Part shown: piece by piece, positions 1 through 8,334 of the stretch
Numbering within the stretch: position 1 is the first letter of the stretch
Layout: every line of letters starts with the position of its first letter
Assembly (NCBI RefSeq): GCF_004168285.1
Contig: NZ_SEWF01000015.1
Location: 1-64,000 of the forward strand
Reading direction: 5' to 3'
Length of the DNA: 64,000 nucleotides
From: Emticicia agri
GTDB taxonomy: Bacteria; Bacteroidota; Bacteroidia; Cytophagales; Spirosomataceae
Program-made: the position numbers and the translations under genes
The notes under the pieces: generated by a model
Database searches by the model: none
What the model was told of the DNA's origin: nothing
The model's input: the letters and a program-made list of their open reading frames with translations, nothing else

Positions 1-37
1 GATGAACTGTGTTAAAAGTCAATAAAAAGTCGAAATA

Positions 38-1027
38 TTATTTGGCAAACTCAAAATCATTGACGAACAAGGTTTGGTTTTTAACCACCCCAAAAACTTG
101 TCTGATTAATTTGTTCATCACGGCAATCATAGCGACTTTGTGAGCTTTACCCAAGGCTCTTTGCCTTTGATAAACAGCCACACAGGCCAGGTTATATTTT
201 TTAGCACTTCGGGCAGCCATATAAAGAATCGCTCTGACATAACCCAGTCCGGTTTTAGCCAGCCCATAGTTTTTGTGTACACTTTTGGAGGAGTGTTTTT
301 CGATGGGAACAATTCCTAAGAACTTAAGTACTTGCTTGACATTGCTAAAGTTCTTAAACCCATCACTGGCGATAATCAAAGCATTGGCAGAGGCATCACC
401 GATACCCACTACTGATTTGATTAAACCAAACAAGTGTTTATGTTGGTCATCATCTAAAGTAAAGAGTTCCTCTTTAAATTTAGTGATTTGTATTTGCAAG
501 GTCATTTGCAATAATTCTAAACTTTCAATGACTAACTTGTCAGCTCTTGGGTCAAAAGACAAGGCATGAAGTTGATTCTCATAGGCTTGTTTCTGAGTCA
601 TTAAAGTGGATAAATGTTTCCTTTTTTGTCTGAGATGATGCAAATGCTCATCTTCGATACTGGTGGGAGCAGGTTGATAATTGGCTCCATACAAGCTTAA
701 TAAGGCTGCATCCACTCCATCATGCTGATGAGTAACTTTCATACTTTTGACAAACCCTTTGCTTTGGCTTGGAGTGATTACACTAAAAGTAATCTCATGA
801 AGCGTTAAAGCATAGCTTAATGGAAGATTATAAGTACCAGTTTGTTCAAAAATAATATGTACATTTTCACCAAGTGTCTCAATCCACTGATTGATAGCTT
901 CTATAGTATTGTCGATAGTTTGTACAGGAAGTTTGATGAATTTGGATGAAGCTTGACTTAAGCCCTGAGCGATGACTAACTCATGGCTTCCCACATCGAT
1001 ACCTATGTACTGTTTGTTTATAGTCAT
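38..1027 (-). mobile_element. IS110-family transposase (DEDD recombinase)
   Basis: A 329-residue transposase of the IS110/IS1111 group, which moves an insertion sequence with a RuvC-like DEDD domain and a C-terminal serine-containing Transposase_20 domain. The N-terminal half shows GIDVG with Asp11, an acidic residue in IIFEQTG (Glu61), and the HDGVDAALL stretch (Asp103, Asp106). The C-terminal half shows the SVVGIGDASANALI helix-hairpin-helix-like segment and the EKHSSKSVHK...GLGYVRAILYMAA block typical of Transposase_20. The length fits the family and the frame is intact, so it may be active. Known IS110 elements lack long inverted repeats and carry a noncoding bridge RNA beside the gene. 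The true ends are not certain here, because the left flank is only 37 bases. An 8-base direct repeat, TGAACTGT, occurs at 3-10 and 1089-1096. Confidence 0.93.
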
Positions 1028-1246
1028 TGTTTTAAAATAGTTTATTTCATGCTTATAACATCATCGTTTGAAGAGATCTATGTCCCAGTGAACTGTCCAT
1101 AATCGCATGAAGTGGGTAAGTTGGCTATTAGCATCACTCCAGATATATTTTACCAATTTAGCGTCAATATGACCAACTTAACCGTGTCTTAATTTTATTG
1201 TATCTTAACTATAAACCAAATTTTATTCCGACTTTGCAATACTACG
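1028..1246 (-). other. IS110 upstream noncoding region, possible bridge RNA
   Basis: This noncoding stretch lies directly upstream of the transposase start. In the IS110 subgroup the bridge RNA is transcribed from this side; in the IS1111 subgroup it is on the other side. An 8-base inverted repeat, TAAGTTGG at 1117-1124 and CCAACTTA at 1173-1180, could form a stem. One copy of TGAACTGT lies at 1089-1096. If that copy marks the element end, only about 62 noncoding bases belong to the element on this side, too few for a known-size bridge RNA. The assignment is therefore speculative. Confidence 0.25.
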
Positions 1247-1370
1247 ATTTAGTGAATGTGTGATTGAGTGATTAGTCGAAAAGTAAATAGTTATCGATAC
1301 ATATCGGGAAATTACATATCACTTAAAATCAGCTAAATTAATTAATCACTCAATCACACATTCACTAAAT
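1247..1370. repeat. Family A inverted repeat, 28-base perfect arms
   Basis: Two perfect 28-base arms lie at 1247-1274 and 1343-1370, separated by 68 bases. The arms are built from GTGAATGTGTGATTGAGTGA-like words. Related GTGAATTAGTGAAT-type words occur in the intergenic spaces at 11999-12030, 12901-12990 and 35302-35357. The element sits just upstream of the pirin gene, so it may affect that transcript. No coding potential was seen. Confidence 0.85.
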
Positions 1371-1386
1371 CACTCAATTATATTTC

Positions 1387-2256
1387 ATGTCAAACATCAG
1401 CTTAATTATAGAAGAACGTCCGCACGATATTGGGAATTTTATGGTGGGGCGACTGCTACCTTTCAGGGGTAAGCGAACGGTTGGGCCGTTTATCTTTCTC
1501 GACCACATGGGGCCTGCGTGTATGAGTGAATACCAGAATATTGATATTCCACCGCACCCACATATCGGACTTTCGACATTGACCTATCTTTTTGAGGGGA
1601 GCATTATGCACCGTGATAGCCTTGGGGTAGAAATGGAAATTAAACCCGGACAAGTAAACTGGATGACCGCGGGGAAAGGCATTGTTCACTCTGAGCGCAC
1701 GCCTGATTACCTGAGAACATCAGATAAAATGTTACATGGTTTACAGATATGGGTAGCTATGCCCAAAGATTTAGAAACTATGGAGCCGTCATTCTATCAT
1801 GCTTCTGAAAACGAAATTCCTGCCTGGGAAAATGATGGCGTATCTTACAAACTCATTGCAGGTACAGCTTTCGGGCATGAGTCGCCTGTGCCTGTGTATA
1901 GCAAATTGTTTTTGTTAGAACTCAAAAGCACAGCAGAGAAAACCATTAAAATAGGGCATGAATTGTTTGGTGAAGTAGCAATTTATATACTGGAGGGGAG
2001 CATTGAAAATGAGGGTATCAGCTATGAGCCTAAGCGCATATTGGTAGCCAAACAGGACGAACTATGCGAGTTTACCTTAAAAGAAAACAGTACTATCTAT
2101 ATTTTTGGCGGAGAACCATTCCCCGAAGAACGCTTCATTTATTGGAACTTTGTATCAAGCAGTAAAGAAGCCATAGAAGAAGCTAAAACCCAATGGAAAG
2201 AGCAGACTTTTCCGAAGATTCCGGGAGAAACCGAATTTGTACCACTACCAACCTGA
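1387..2256 (+). CDS. Pirin family protein
   Basis: A 289-residue bicupin protein of the pirin family. Pirins bind a metal ion in the N-terminal cupin; some have quercetinase activity and others act as redox-linked co-regulators. The N-terminal cupin shows the family block GPFIFLDHMGP (about residues 33-43), then HPHIGLSTLTYLFEG with the metal-binding His residues, and GKGIVHSERTP with the downstream His and Glu. A second, less conserved cupin follows at about 170-270. Length is normal. The next gene starts only six bases after the stop, so the two are probably cotranscribed. A 28-base-arm inverted repeat ends 16 bases upstream of the start codon. The substrate is not predictable. Confidence 0.93.
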   Translation: MSNISLIIEERPHDIGNFMVGRLLPFRGKRTVGPFIFLDHMGPACMSEYQNIDIPPHPHIGLSTLTYLFEGSIMHRDSLGVEMEIKPGQVNWMTAGKGIVHSERTPDYLRTSDKMLHGLQIWVAMPKDLETMEPSFYHASENEIPAWENDGVSYKLIAGTAFGHESPVPVYSKLFLLELKSTAEKTIKIGHELFGEVAIYILEGSIENEGISYEPKRILVAKQDELCEFTLKENSTIYIFGGEPFPEERFIYWNFVSSSKEAIEEAKTQWKEQTFPKIPGETEFVPLPT

Positions 2257-2262
2257 TGATTC

Positions 2263-3216
2263 ATGAATAACCTGAAAGTATCAACTGCCCAGTTTGAAAA
2301 CAAAAGTGGTGATAAAGCCTATAACCTATCTGTAATTGACAGATTAGCCGGAAAAGCCGCAGCAGAAGGCTCACAAGTCATTGCTTTTCACGAATGTTCT
2401 ATTACGGGCTATACCTTTGCCATGCCTTTTACAAAAGCGCAGATGCTTGACATTGCCGAACCGATACCTGACGGAGAAAGTATTCAACAACTGATTGCCA
2501 TTGCCAAAAAACATGATATTGTAGTATTGGCCGGGCTTTTTGAAAAAGACGAAGACGACAACCTTTTCAAAGCCTATGTGTGCGTAGATAAAAATGGTCT
2601 GGTGGCTAAGTATCGCAAATTACACCCTTTTATCAATACACACCTGACACCCGGTAATGAATATTGTGTGTTTGAGATACATGGCTGGAAATGCGGTATT
2701 CTGATTTGTTATGACAACAACGTGATTGAAAATGTAAGAGCCACTACGCTTTTAGGGGCTGATATTATTTTTATGCCACATGTAACCATGTGCACCCCAT
2801 CTACACGGCCGGGAGCAGGTTTTGTTGACCCTAAACTCTGGGAAAACAGAGAGGCCGACCCAACCTCGTTGCGTTTAGAGTTTGATGGCATGAAAGGTAG
2901 AGGATGGCTGATGAAATGGTTACCTGCGAGAGCTTATGACAATGCCATTTACGCCATTTTTTCGAACCCGATTGGCATGGATGCCGACCAGTTGAAAAAC
3001 GGCTGCTCGATGATTTTAGACCCTTTTGGCGATATAATAGCCGAATGCAGAACCCTCGGCGACGATTTTGTAACCGCTACACTCACCCCCGAAAAACTAA
3101 CACAGGCAGGAGGATACCGCTACAAAAAAGCCCGCAGACCTGATTTATACAGAGATATTATCGGGCAGGAGCATACACCCGAACAAAAAGTAGTCTGGTT
3201 GAATATGAATAAATAA
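2263..3216 (+). CDS. Carbon-nitrogen hydrolase (nitrilase superfamily)
   Basis: A 317-residue amidase of the nitrilase superfamily, which hydrolyses C-N bonds through a Glu-Lys-Cys triad. The triad can be placed: Glu in AFHECSITG (about residue 45), Lys in YRKLHPF (about 119) and the nucleophilic Cys in GILICYDNN (about 153). Spacing and length fit the family. It probably forms a two-gene operon with the pirin gene upstream. The substrate cannot be told from sequence; aliphatic amidases, N-carbamoyl amino acid amidohydrolases and omega-amidases all share this fold. No signal peptide is visible, so it should be cytoplasmic. Confidence 0.92.
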   Translation: MNNLKVSTAQFENKSGDKAYNLSVIDRLAGKAAAEGSQVIAFHECSITGYTFAMPFTKAQMLDIAEPIPDGESIQQLIAIAKKHDIVVLAGLFEKDEDDNLFKAYVCVDKNGLVAKYRKLHPFINTHLTPGNEYCVFEIHGWKCGILICYDNNVIENVRATTLLGADIIFMPHVTMCTPSTRPGAGFVDPKLWENREADPTSLRLEFDGMKGRGWLMKWLPARAYDNAIYAIFSNPIGMDADQLKNGCSMILDPFGDIIAECRTLGDDFVTATLTPEKLTQAGGYRYKKARRPDLYRDIIGQEHTPEQKVVWLNMNK

Positions 3217-3220
3217 ACAA

Positions 3221-3349
3221 TGGATATTTCTCAAGTCAGGGCTCGTTACAGGTTTTCAGCTAACCATTTACGACCCTGACTTAGACCCTGATAAAACAAT
3301 CGGTAAAAGACTAATTGATGAATTAGTGAATTTGTTCGAACAGCTTTAA
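3221..3349 (+). pseudogene. Start-less C-terminal gene fragment
   Basis: An open frame without a start codon encodes about 42 residues with protein-like composition, including the stretch LTIYDPDLDPDKTIGK and ending in LVNLFEQL before a TAA that overlaps the ligA stop on the other strand by a few bases. It looks like the tail of a protein whose front is missing. The family was not recognised. A chance open frame remains possible. Confidence 0.3.
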
Positions 3350-5424
3350 ACGGCTAACATTGCCATAAACTCAGTCTCAGAAATCATCTTTACATTCAGT
3401 TTTTTGGCTTTTTCTATTTTAGAAGAACCCGGTTTATCGCCTACAATCAGGTAATCTAATTTGCCTGATACTCCACTTACTACTTTACCACCATTGGCTT
3501 CAATTTTCAGTTCCAAAGCCTCACGTTCAAAGTTCTCAAATGTTCCGGTATAAAGAAACGTTTTGCCTGTCAGCGTATCGCCCTCTATCTCTTTTACTTC
3601 ATTCTGTGCGGTTAGTTGTAAACCTGCCGTACGTAATCGTTCAATAAACTGGCGGTTATCTTCATTCTGAAAATACTCCAATACACTCAGGGCTATTTTA
3701 TCACCAATCTCCGGCGCAGTTCTTAGTTCTTCGTAAGACGCATTTTTAATGGCATCAATATTCTTGAAAAAACTCGCTAACTTTTCGGCTACTGTGGCAC
3801 CTACATAGCGTATCCCAATGGCAAAAAGCACCTGTTTAAAAGGCATTTCTTTCGATTTTTCAATGCCATCTACTATATTCTGTGCTGTTTTTTCTTTAAA
3901 TCCAATTCGCTTAACCTTGCCTGTCTCTTTATCTTCAATTACTTTTTCTAAGCCAAATAACTGCTCATATTTCAAATCATACAAATCTGCCGCATCTTTA
4001 ACCAAGCCTTTTTCGTAAAGCAATTCAATTTTACCCTCTCCCAGACTATCAATATTCATGGCCTTGCGATGGATAAAATGCTCTATTCTTCCTCTGATTT
4101 GCGGCGGACAACCCTTTTCATTCGGGCAATAATGGTTAGCTTCGCCTTCTTTCCTATATAGTTCAGCCCCACACTCAGGGCAATTAGTCGGGTACTCAAT
4201 TTTTTGAGTATCAAACATTCCTCTTCGGGTAAGATCAACGCCGGTAACTTTCGGGATAATCTCTCCGCCTTTTTCTACAAAAACCGTATCGCCGATTCTC
4301 AAATCAAGCCGTTCTATTTCATTGGCATTGTGCAAAGAAGCCCGTTTAACTGTGGTGCCTGATAAATGAATCCCTTTATGGTTCAGTTTTTCGTTGTCTA
4401 ATTCAGCCACGGGTGTAATAGCCCCTGTGCGGCCTACCTGATAGGTAACTCCCCTCAGAATAGCAGGCTTCGATTCGGCCTTGTATTTATAAGCAATCGC
4501 CCATCTTGGACTTTTAGCGGTGTAGCCTAATTCTTCTCTCTGGGCAAACGAGTTCAGTTTTATTACAATGCCATCAGTGGCTAATGGGAGAGAATAACGT
4601 TTGTCTTCCCATTCTTTTATATAAGCCATTACATCGGCTATGGTAGCACATTTGCAATAAGTCTGAGAGACATTAAAGCCTAATTTTTTTAATGCTATCA
4701 GGCTTTCTTCATGGGTAGCAAAAATCTCCTGGTCGGCTAAAAACTGGTAAATATAGGCATCTAACCCTCTGCGGGCTACTTCTTTTGAGTCCTGCAATTT
4801 GAATGTGCCCGAAGCCGCATTGCGTGGATTGGCATAACTTTCTTCTCCTGCTTCTTCGGCTTCTCTATTCATTTTTTCGAACGAAGCAAAAGGCAGAAAT
4901 CCCTCGCCGCGTACCTCAAAAATAGGCGGTACCGAAATGCCTTCTTTAGGATTTACTTTCAAAGGCAGACTTCTCAGGGTTTTTACATTTGTTGTAATAT
5001 CGTCGCCTCTTACCCCATCGCCTCGGGTTACACCTCTTACAAAAATCCCGTTCTCAAAAGTCATTGATAACGAAATACCGTCAAACTTCTGCTCGCATAT
5101 ATATTCGTAACTTTCTCCATTCAGCCCTTTTCTTACTCGTTCATCAAAATCAATCAGTTCCTGCTCGCTATAGGTATTTGCCAATGATAACATCGGGTAG
5201 CGGTGGGCTACATTGGCAAAGTTTTTGGTGATGCCTCCACCCACTCTATGCGTAGGCGAATCAGGTTGTTTTAAATCGGGGTATTCGGTTTCAAGACTTT
5301 CTAATTCTTTCAGCAGTAAGTCAAATTCCTGGTCTGAAATTTCCGAAACACTATCCATATAGTAGCGTTCATTGTAGTAGTTCAGCTTTTCGGTTAGTTC
5401 AATAATTCTGTCAGCCGGGTTCAT
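3346..5424 (-). CDS. ligA: NAD-dependent DNA ligase LigA
   Basis: A 692-residue NAD+-dependent DNA ligase, which seals nicks during replication and repair. Domains in order: the Ia domain with YYMDS near residue 21, which binds NMN; the nucleotidyltransferase domain with the adenylated lysine in CEQKFDGIS (KxDG, about residue 112); an OB fold; a four-Cys zinc finger with CPECGAEL and the CPNEKGC pair (about 415-440); helix-hairpin-helix repeats; and a C-terminal BRCT domain (about 610-692) starting at DTLTGKTFLYTG. The length is typical. A TAAATTTG promoter box lies 45 bases upstream. It converges on the nitrilase gene and the small fragment at 3221-3349. Confidence 0.98.
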   Translation of the reverse strand: MNPADRIIELTEKLNYYNERYYMDSVSEISDQEFDLLLKELESLETEYPDLKQPDSPTHRVGGGITKNFANVAHRYPMLSLANTYSEQELIDFDERVRKGLNGESYEYICEQKFDGISLSMTFENGIFVRGVTRGDGVRGDDITTNVKTLRSLPLKVNPKEGISVPPIFEVRGEGFLPFASFEKMNREAEEAGEESYANPRNAASGTFKLQDSKEVARRGLDAYIYQFLADQEIFATHEESLIALKKLGFNVSQTYCKCATIADVMAYIKEWEDKRYSLPLATDGIVIKLNSFAQREELGYTAKSPRWAIAYKYKAESKPAILRGVTYQVGRTGAITPVAELDNEKLNHKGIHLSGTTVKRASLHNANEIERLDLRIGDTVFVEKGGEIIPKVTGVDLTRRGMFDTQKIEYPTNCPECGAELYRKEGEANHYCPNEKGCPPQIRGRIEHFIHRKAMNIDSLGEGKIELLYEKGLVKDAADLYDLKYEQLFGLEKVIEDKETGKVKRIGFKEKTAQNIVDGIEKSKEMPFKQVLFAIGIRYVGATVAEKLASFFKNIDAIKNASYEELRTAPEIGDKIALSVLEYFQNEDNRQFIERLRTAGLQLTAQNEVKEIEGDTLTGKTFLYTGTFENFEREALELKIEANGGKVVSGVSGKLDYLIVGDKPGSSKIEKAKKLNVKMISETEFMAMLAV

Positions 5425-5469
5425 GTGGTATGTGGGTATATGGTATAAATAAGGTTTGATTTATCAGTT

Positions 5470-5477
5470 CAAATTTA
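5470..5477 (-). promoter_or_regulatory. Promoter -7 box for ligA
   Basis: On the minus strand this reads TAAATTTG, matching the Bacteroidota -7 consensus TAnnTTTG. Transcription would start about seven bases downstream, giving a leader of about 38 bases before the ligA ATG. Confidence 0.6.
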
Positions 5478-5676
5478 GGAGAAATATTCAAGGAAGTGGA
5501 GGAATGAGGTTAAATTTATGAATGAGTTTTTAATGAAATACAGGCTTGGCTACTGGCTTCGACTGTGCGACGTCCGAAGCCATCGGTTGAGAAGAGAATC
5601 ATTTGTTCAGGTAAATTTTAATTTGAATCTCCAATAATTTTTAAACCCCACTTTCATTCTCGTAGCCTGCAATCAG

Positions 5677-5684
5677 TATCTTTG
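5677..5684 (+). promoter_or_regulatory. Promoter -7 box that fixes the NUDIX start
   Basis: TATCTTTG matches TAnnTTTG exactly. A possible TTG start codon for the NUDIX gene at 5682 lies inside this box and so cannot be on the transcript. The ATG at 5706, about 15 bases after the expected transcription start, is the better choice. Confidence 0.65.
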
Positions 5685-5705
5685 CAAAATTTTCTATCAT
5701 ACCCG

Positions 5706-6146
5706 ATGATTGATGAGGCCCAGGAAATAGCCAGAAAACTTTATAGTAACCGGATACGGATAAGGGTATGCGGTATTTGTATTGAAAACGAACAGGTGCT
5801 GATGGTATGCCATAAAGGTGTAATCAACGACAATGAGGTATGGCTACCACCCGGTGGAGGCATGGCTGAGGGAGAAACTATGGCAGAAACACTGATAAGA
5901 GAGTTTAAGGAAGAAACAGGGTTTGAGGTAGAGGTCGGACAGTTCTGGTTTAAAAACGAATTTATTCATCCGCCTATACATGCCATAGAACTCTATTTCA
6001 GGGTACAGATAAAATCAGGTGAATTAATGAAAGGAATTGACCCCGAATTAATGCCCGATGCACAGTTGATAAAAGATGTGAGATGGATACCCTTGCAAAA
6101 GAGAGAATTTTTCACAGAAGAAGTATATTTAGCGATAAATTCTTAG
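5706..6146 (+). CDS. NUDIX hydrolase
   Basis: A 146-residue NUDIX domain protein that hydrolyses a nucleoside diphosphate linked to another moiety. The NUDIX box is complete: it begins at GGGMAEGETMAETLIREF and continues into KEETGFEVE, with the REFKEETG core that binds Mg2+. The N-terminal helix (MIDEAQEIARKLYSN) precedes the fold. I chose the ATG at 5706 over the upstream TTG because the latter falls inside a promoter box. Substrate is unpredictable from the box alone. It is followed 75 bases later by the DUF3822-coaD pair on the same strand, but a functional link is not evident. Confidence 0.92.
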   Translation: MIDEAQEIARKLYSNRIRIRVCGICIENEQVLMVCHKGVINDNEVWLPPGGGMAEGETMAETLIREFKEETGFEVEVGQFWFKNEFIHPPIHAIELYFRVQIKSGELMKGIDPELMPDAQLIKDVRWIPLQKREFFTEEVYLAINS

Positions 6147-6221
6147 GAAATCGCTTAAATTTTATTAAAATTGTCCGTGAAACGGCAATTTGTTTAGGAA
6201 CAACCAAATCCAGTCATAAAC

Positions 6222-7100
6222 TTGGAGTCCACAGTTACGCATATTTCACCGAGCTTTGAAATAAAAGACGACCGCTTTGATGTAAATCAGATAGCCGATA
6301 GCCACCTGATGATTGAAGTGGGGCATGACCGTTTTCGCTTTGCTATATATAGTACCATTCATAACGTAATTATGTGGCTCGAAGATTACCACGTTTTTTC
6401 GTTACTGACACATAACCAGTTGTTAAGTACTGTCAAACGAATTTATCAGGGGCATCAGTTTTTAGCCGCCAATTACTGGAAAACCATCAGATTAACAGTC
6501 AATGCCAATCACTTTACACTGATTCCTGAAGAATATTATCAGTCAGATGAGGTGGTTAAATACCTCAATTTTGCCGCAGGAAAAAATCTGGCCGAACATG
6601 AGCAGATATTTGAGTTTAAGAACAGTCATTTTGGTATCATCAATGTTTTTAGCGTTGAAAGAGACCTCATAAACTGGCTGAAAGAGATGTATCCGGCCAA
6701 GAAAATTACGCCTGTTCCTGTGATTAGTACATTGATTGAGGGGATAGTAAAAGACAGAACCAATCATGGCTTGCATCTGTATTTTGAGGAGAATTATGTG
6801 TCGCTGATTTACTTTCAGGACGATAAACTGCATTTTTGCAACCGTTTTCAATACCGCACGGCCCCCGACATGGTATATCATGTATTGTTTATTATGAACG
6901 AATTAGGGCTGGAAACTGAAATGCCTGTTACATTTTATGGTGAAATAACCTCTTTTTCGGAAGGATATATTTTGTTGAACAAGACCCTTAAAAATATTGA
7001 ATTTGCCAGAAATCCGGTAAAAATACGATTTAGCCAGTACTTTGAGCAAATTCCCGAACACCGCTATTATACGCTGTTTTGTTCTTATTACCTGTATTAG
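6222..7100 (+). CDS. DUF3822 family protein
   Basis: A 292-residue protein resembling the Bacteroidota-specific DUF3822 family, an actin-like-fold protein of unknown function usually encoded next to coaD. Visible features are the early IEVGHDRFRFAIYS strand pair (about residues 31-45), a mid-region FGIINVFSVERDLINWL and a second half starting VPVISTLIEGIV, consistent with two related lobes. The start is a TTG at 6222; no ATG lies upstream in frame and the first internal Met would remove 29 residues. The gap to coaD is 39 bases, so cotranscription is likely. Family assignment rests on recognised sequence style and context rather than a catalytic motif. Confidence 0.75.
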   Translation: MESTVTHISPSFEIKDDRFDVNQIADSHLMIEVGHDRFRFAIYSTIHNVIMWLEDYHVFSLLTHNQLLSTVKRIYQGHQFLAANYWKTIRLTVNANHFTLIPEEYYQSDEVVKYLNFAAGKNLAEHEQIFEFKNSHFGIINVFSVERDLINWLKEMYPAKKITPVPVISTLIEGIVKDRTNHGLHLYFEENYVSLIYFQDDKLHFCNRFQYRTAPDMVYHVLFIMNELGLETEMPVTFYGEITSFSEGYILLNKTLKNIEFARNPVKIRFSQYFEQIPEHRYYTLFCSYYLY

Positions 7101-7139
7101 TACAACAAAAACGACTATTTAACCTCTGACACTCATTTC

Positions 7140-7595
7140 ATGAAAAACATAGCTTTCTTTCCCGGTTCATTCGACCCATTCACGAAAGGTCATGCAGATA
7201 TTGTTAAACGTGGATTGAAACTTTTCGATGAAGTGATTATCGGAATCGGTAACAATACGCAAAAAAACAGACATTTTCCACTCGAACTCATGACGCTGAA
7301 AATTAAAGAGGCTTTTCATGAGACAGAGAATATCAGCATTATTACCTATGATGGCTTAACCGCCAGCATAGCACAGCAGTATGGGGCCAGATTTTTGCTG
7401 AGAGGTTTAAGAAACACTACCGACTTTGAATACGAGAATACAATATCGCAGGTAAACAGGCATCTGATTAAAGATTTAGAGACTGTTTTCCTGATTACTT
7501 CTCCCGAATTAGCCCCTATTAGTTCTACTATTGTGAGAGAATTACATAAGTTTGGTGCCAAAGTAAACGATTATTTGCCTTACGATCTGGAATAA
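7140..7595 (+). CDS. coaD: Phosphopantetheine adenylyltransferase CoaD
   Basis: A 151-residue enzyme that transfers AMP from ATP to 4'-phosphopantetheine, the penultimate step of CoA synthesis. The nucleotidyltransferase signature is clear: FPGSFDPFTKGH at residues 7-18 carries the (T/H)xGH motif, and RGLRNTTDFEYE and the C-terminal ISSTIVRE segment are also standard for CoaD. Length is typical. It follows the DUF3822 gene, a frequent pairing in this phylum. Another CoA-pathway gene, panC, is in this window at 34021 but in a separate unit. Confidence 0.97.
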   Translation: MKNIAFFPGSFDPFTKGHADIVKRGLKLFDEVIIGIGNNTQKNRHFPLELMTLKIKEAFHETENISIITYDGLTASIAQQYGARFLLRGLRNTTDFEYENTISQVNRHLIKDLETVFLITSPELAPISSTIVRELHKFGAKVNDYLPYDLE

Positions 7596-7617
7596 AATGC
7601 GTACCATCTGCGTTTTT

Positions 7618-7782
7618 AGAGTATGTTTAAATTTTATTTTTCTGACCGAAAAGAGCAGATTTTTAAGCTAAACAAGGCGCATTTTGCAGATGTAGCAGGC
7701 AGCTACATCGAAAAAATGCAACGCAGGATAGCTGAAAAAGATGCCTTTGTAGGTCGAACGATAATTTTTAAACATACTCTTA
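7618..7782. repeat. Family D palindromic element, copy 1
   Basis: Outer arms AGTATGTTTAAA (from about 7620) and TTTAAACATACT (ending about 7780) are exact inverted repeats. Near the middle is a small palindrome, GTAGCAGGCAGCTAC. A second element of the same design lies at 53861-54040. A 65-residue open frame over this stretch is explained by the repeat and is not called as a gene. Confidence 0.7.
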
Positions 7783-7800
7783 ATTCTAAGCTGAAAATGC

Positions 7801-7808
7801 TAATTTTG
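7801..7808 (+). promoter_or_regulatory. Promoter -7 box for the small lipoprotein
   Basis: TAATTTTG matches TAnnTTTG. The expected start of transcription is about 7815, giving a leader of roughly 35 bases before the ATG at 7850. Confidence 0.5.
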
Positions 7809-7849
7809 TATTCATTTTAAATCAGGCGTATCCGTACGCTCCACTCACA

Positions 7850-8287
7850 ATGAAAAAAATACTAATTGTTCTGACACTCGTTGCTTTTGTTTTTGCTTGT
7901 AGAGACAAAACAGAAGAACCTATGAATGCCTCTGCCAAAATTCTTACAGCCAATTACTGGAAATTAGACCGTTATACCGACCCTACCGGCAGAACGCTGG
8001 GGCAAAATGAAGTAGGTTCTCAGGCACAGGCTATTTTTTCTCTTGATTTCGAATTTCGTGCAGATAATATTACCCGTGGCAGAGACCGTGCATCAAAGCA
8101 GATTTTAAATGCCGGAACCTGGTATCTGAAAAATGACGATAAGGTATTGGATATTCAGATTACCGGATTTGGCGGAGAGTTTAAAGTTTTGCAACTATCC
8201 AATAATAAACTTATTTTACAGGCCGAAAACAACAAGTTTATTGCCGCATCAAGTACAATCAATTTAGAATTAGTACCTTCTCTATAA
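7850..8287 (+). CDS. Small lipoprotein of unknown function
   Basis: A 145-residue predicted lipoprotein. The signal peptide MKKILIVLTLVAFVFAC ends with a lipobox-like VFAC, so Cys17 would be lipidated. The mature part reads like a small beta-sheet domain: NYWKLDRYTDPTGR, FEFRADNITRGRD, GTWYLKNDDKVLDIQI. This pattern resembles lipocalin-like lipoproteins of Bacteroidota, but no firm family assignment is possible. It has its own -7 box upstream and sits 47 bases before the murF-alr gene, with which it may be partly cotranscribed. Confidence 0.8.
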   Translation: MKKILIVLTLVAFVFACRDKTEEPMNASAKILTANYWKLDRYTDPTGRTLGQNEVGSQAQAIFSLDFEFRADNITRGRDRASKQILNAGTWYLKNDDKVLDIQITGFGGEFKVLQLSNNKLILQAENNKFIAASSTINLELVPSL

Positions 8288-8334
8288 GATTGATTGTTTT
8301 TCTTTAGTCTCAGCTATTTTCTACAACATATACA

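Noticed and set aside
5540-5600. GCGACGTCCGAAG near 5566 as another copy of the GC-rich core
   Set aside because: Only a partial match and no palindromic context, so not counted with the others.
7623-7820. 65-residue plus-strand open frame after coaD
   Set aside because: It lies in the family D palindrome and its composition is explained by it; no promoter or conserved features.
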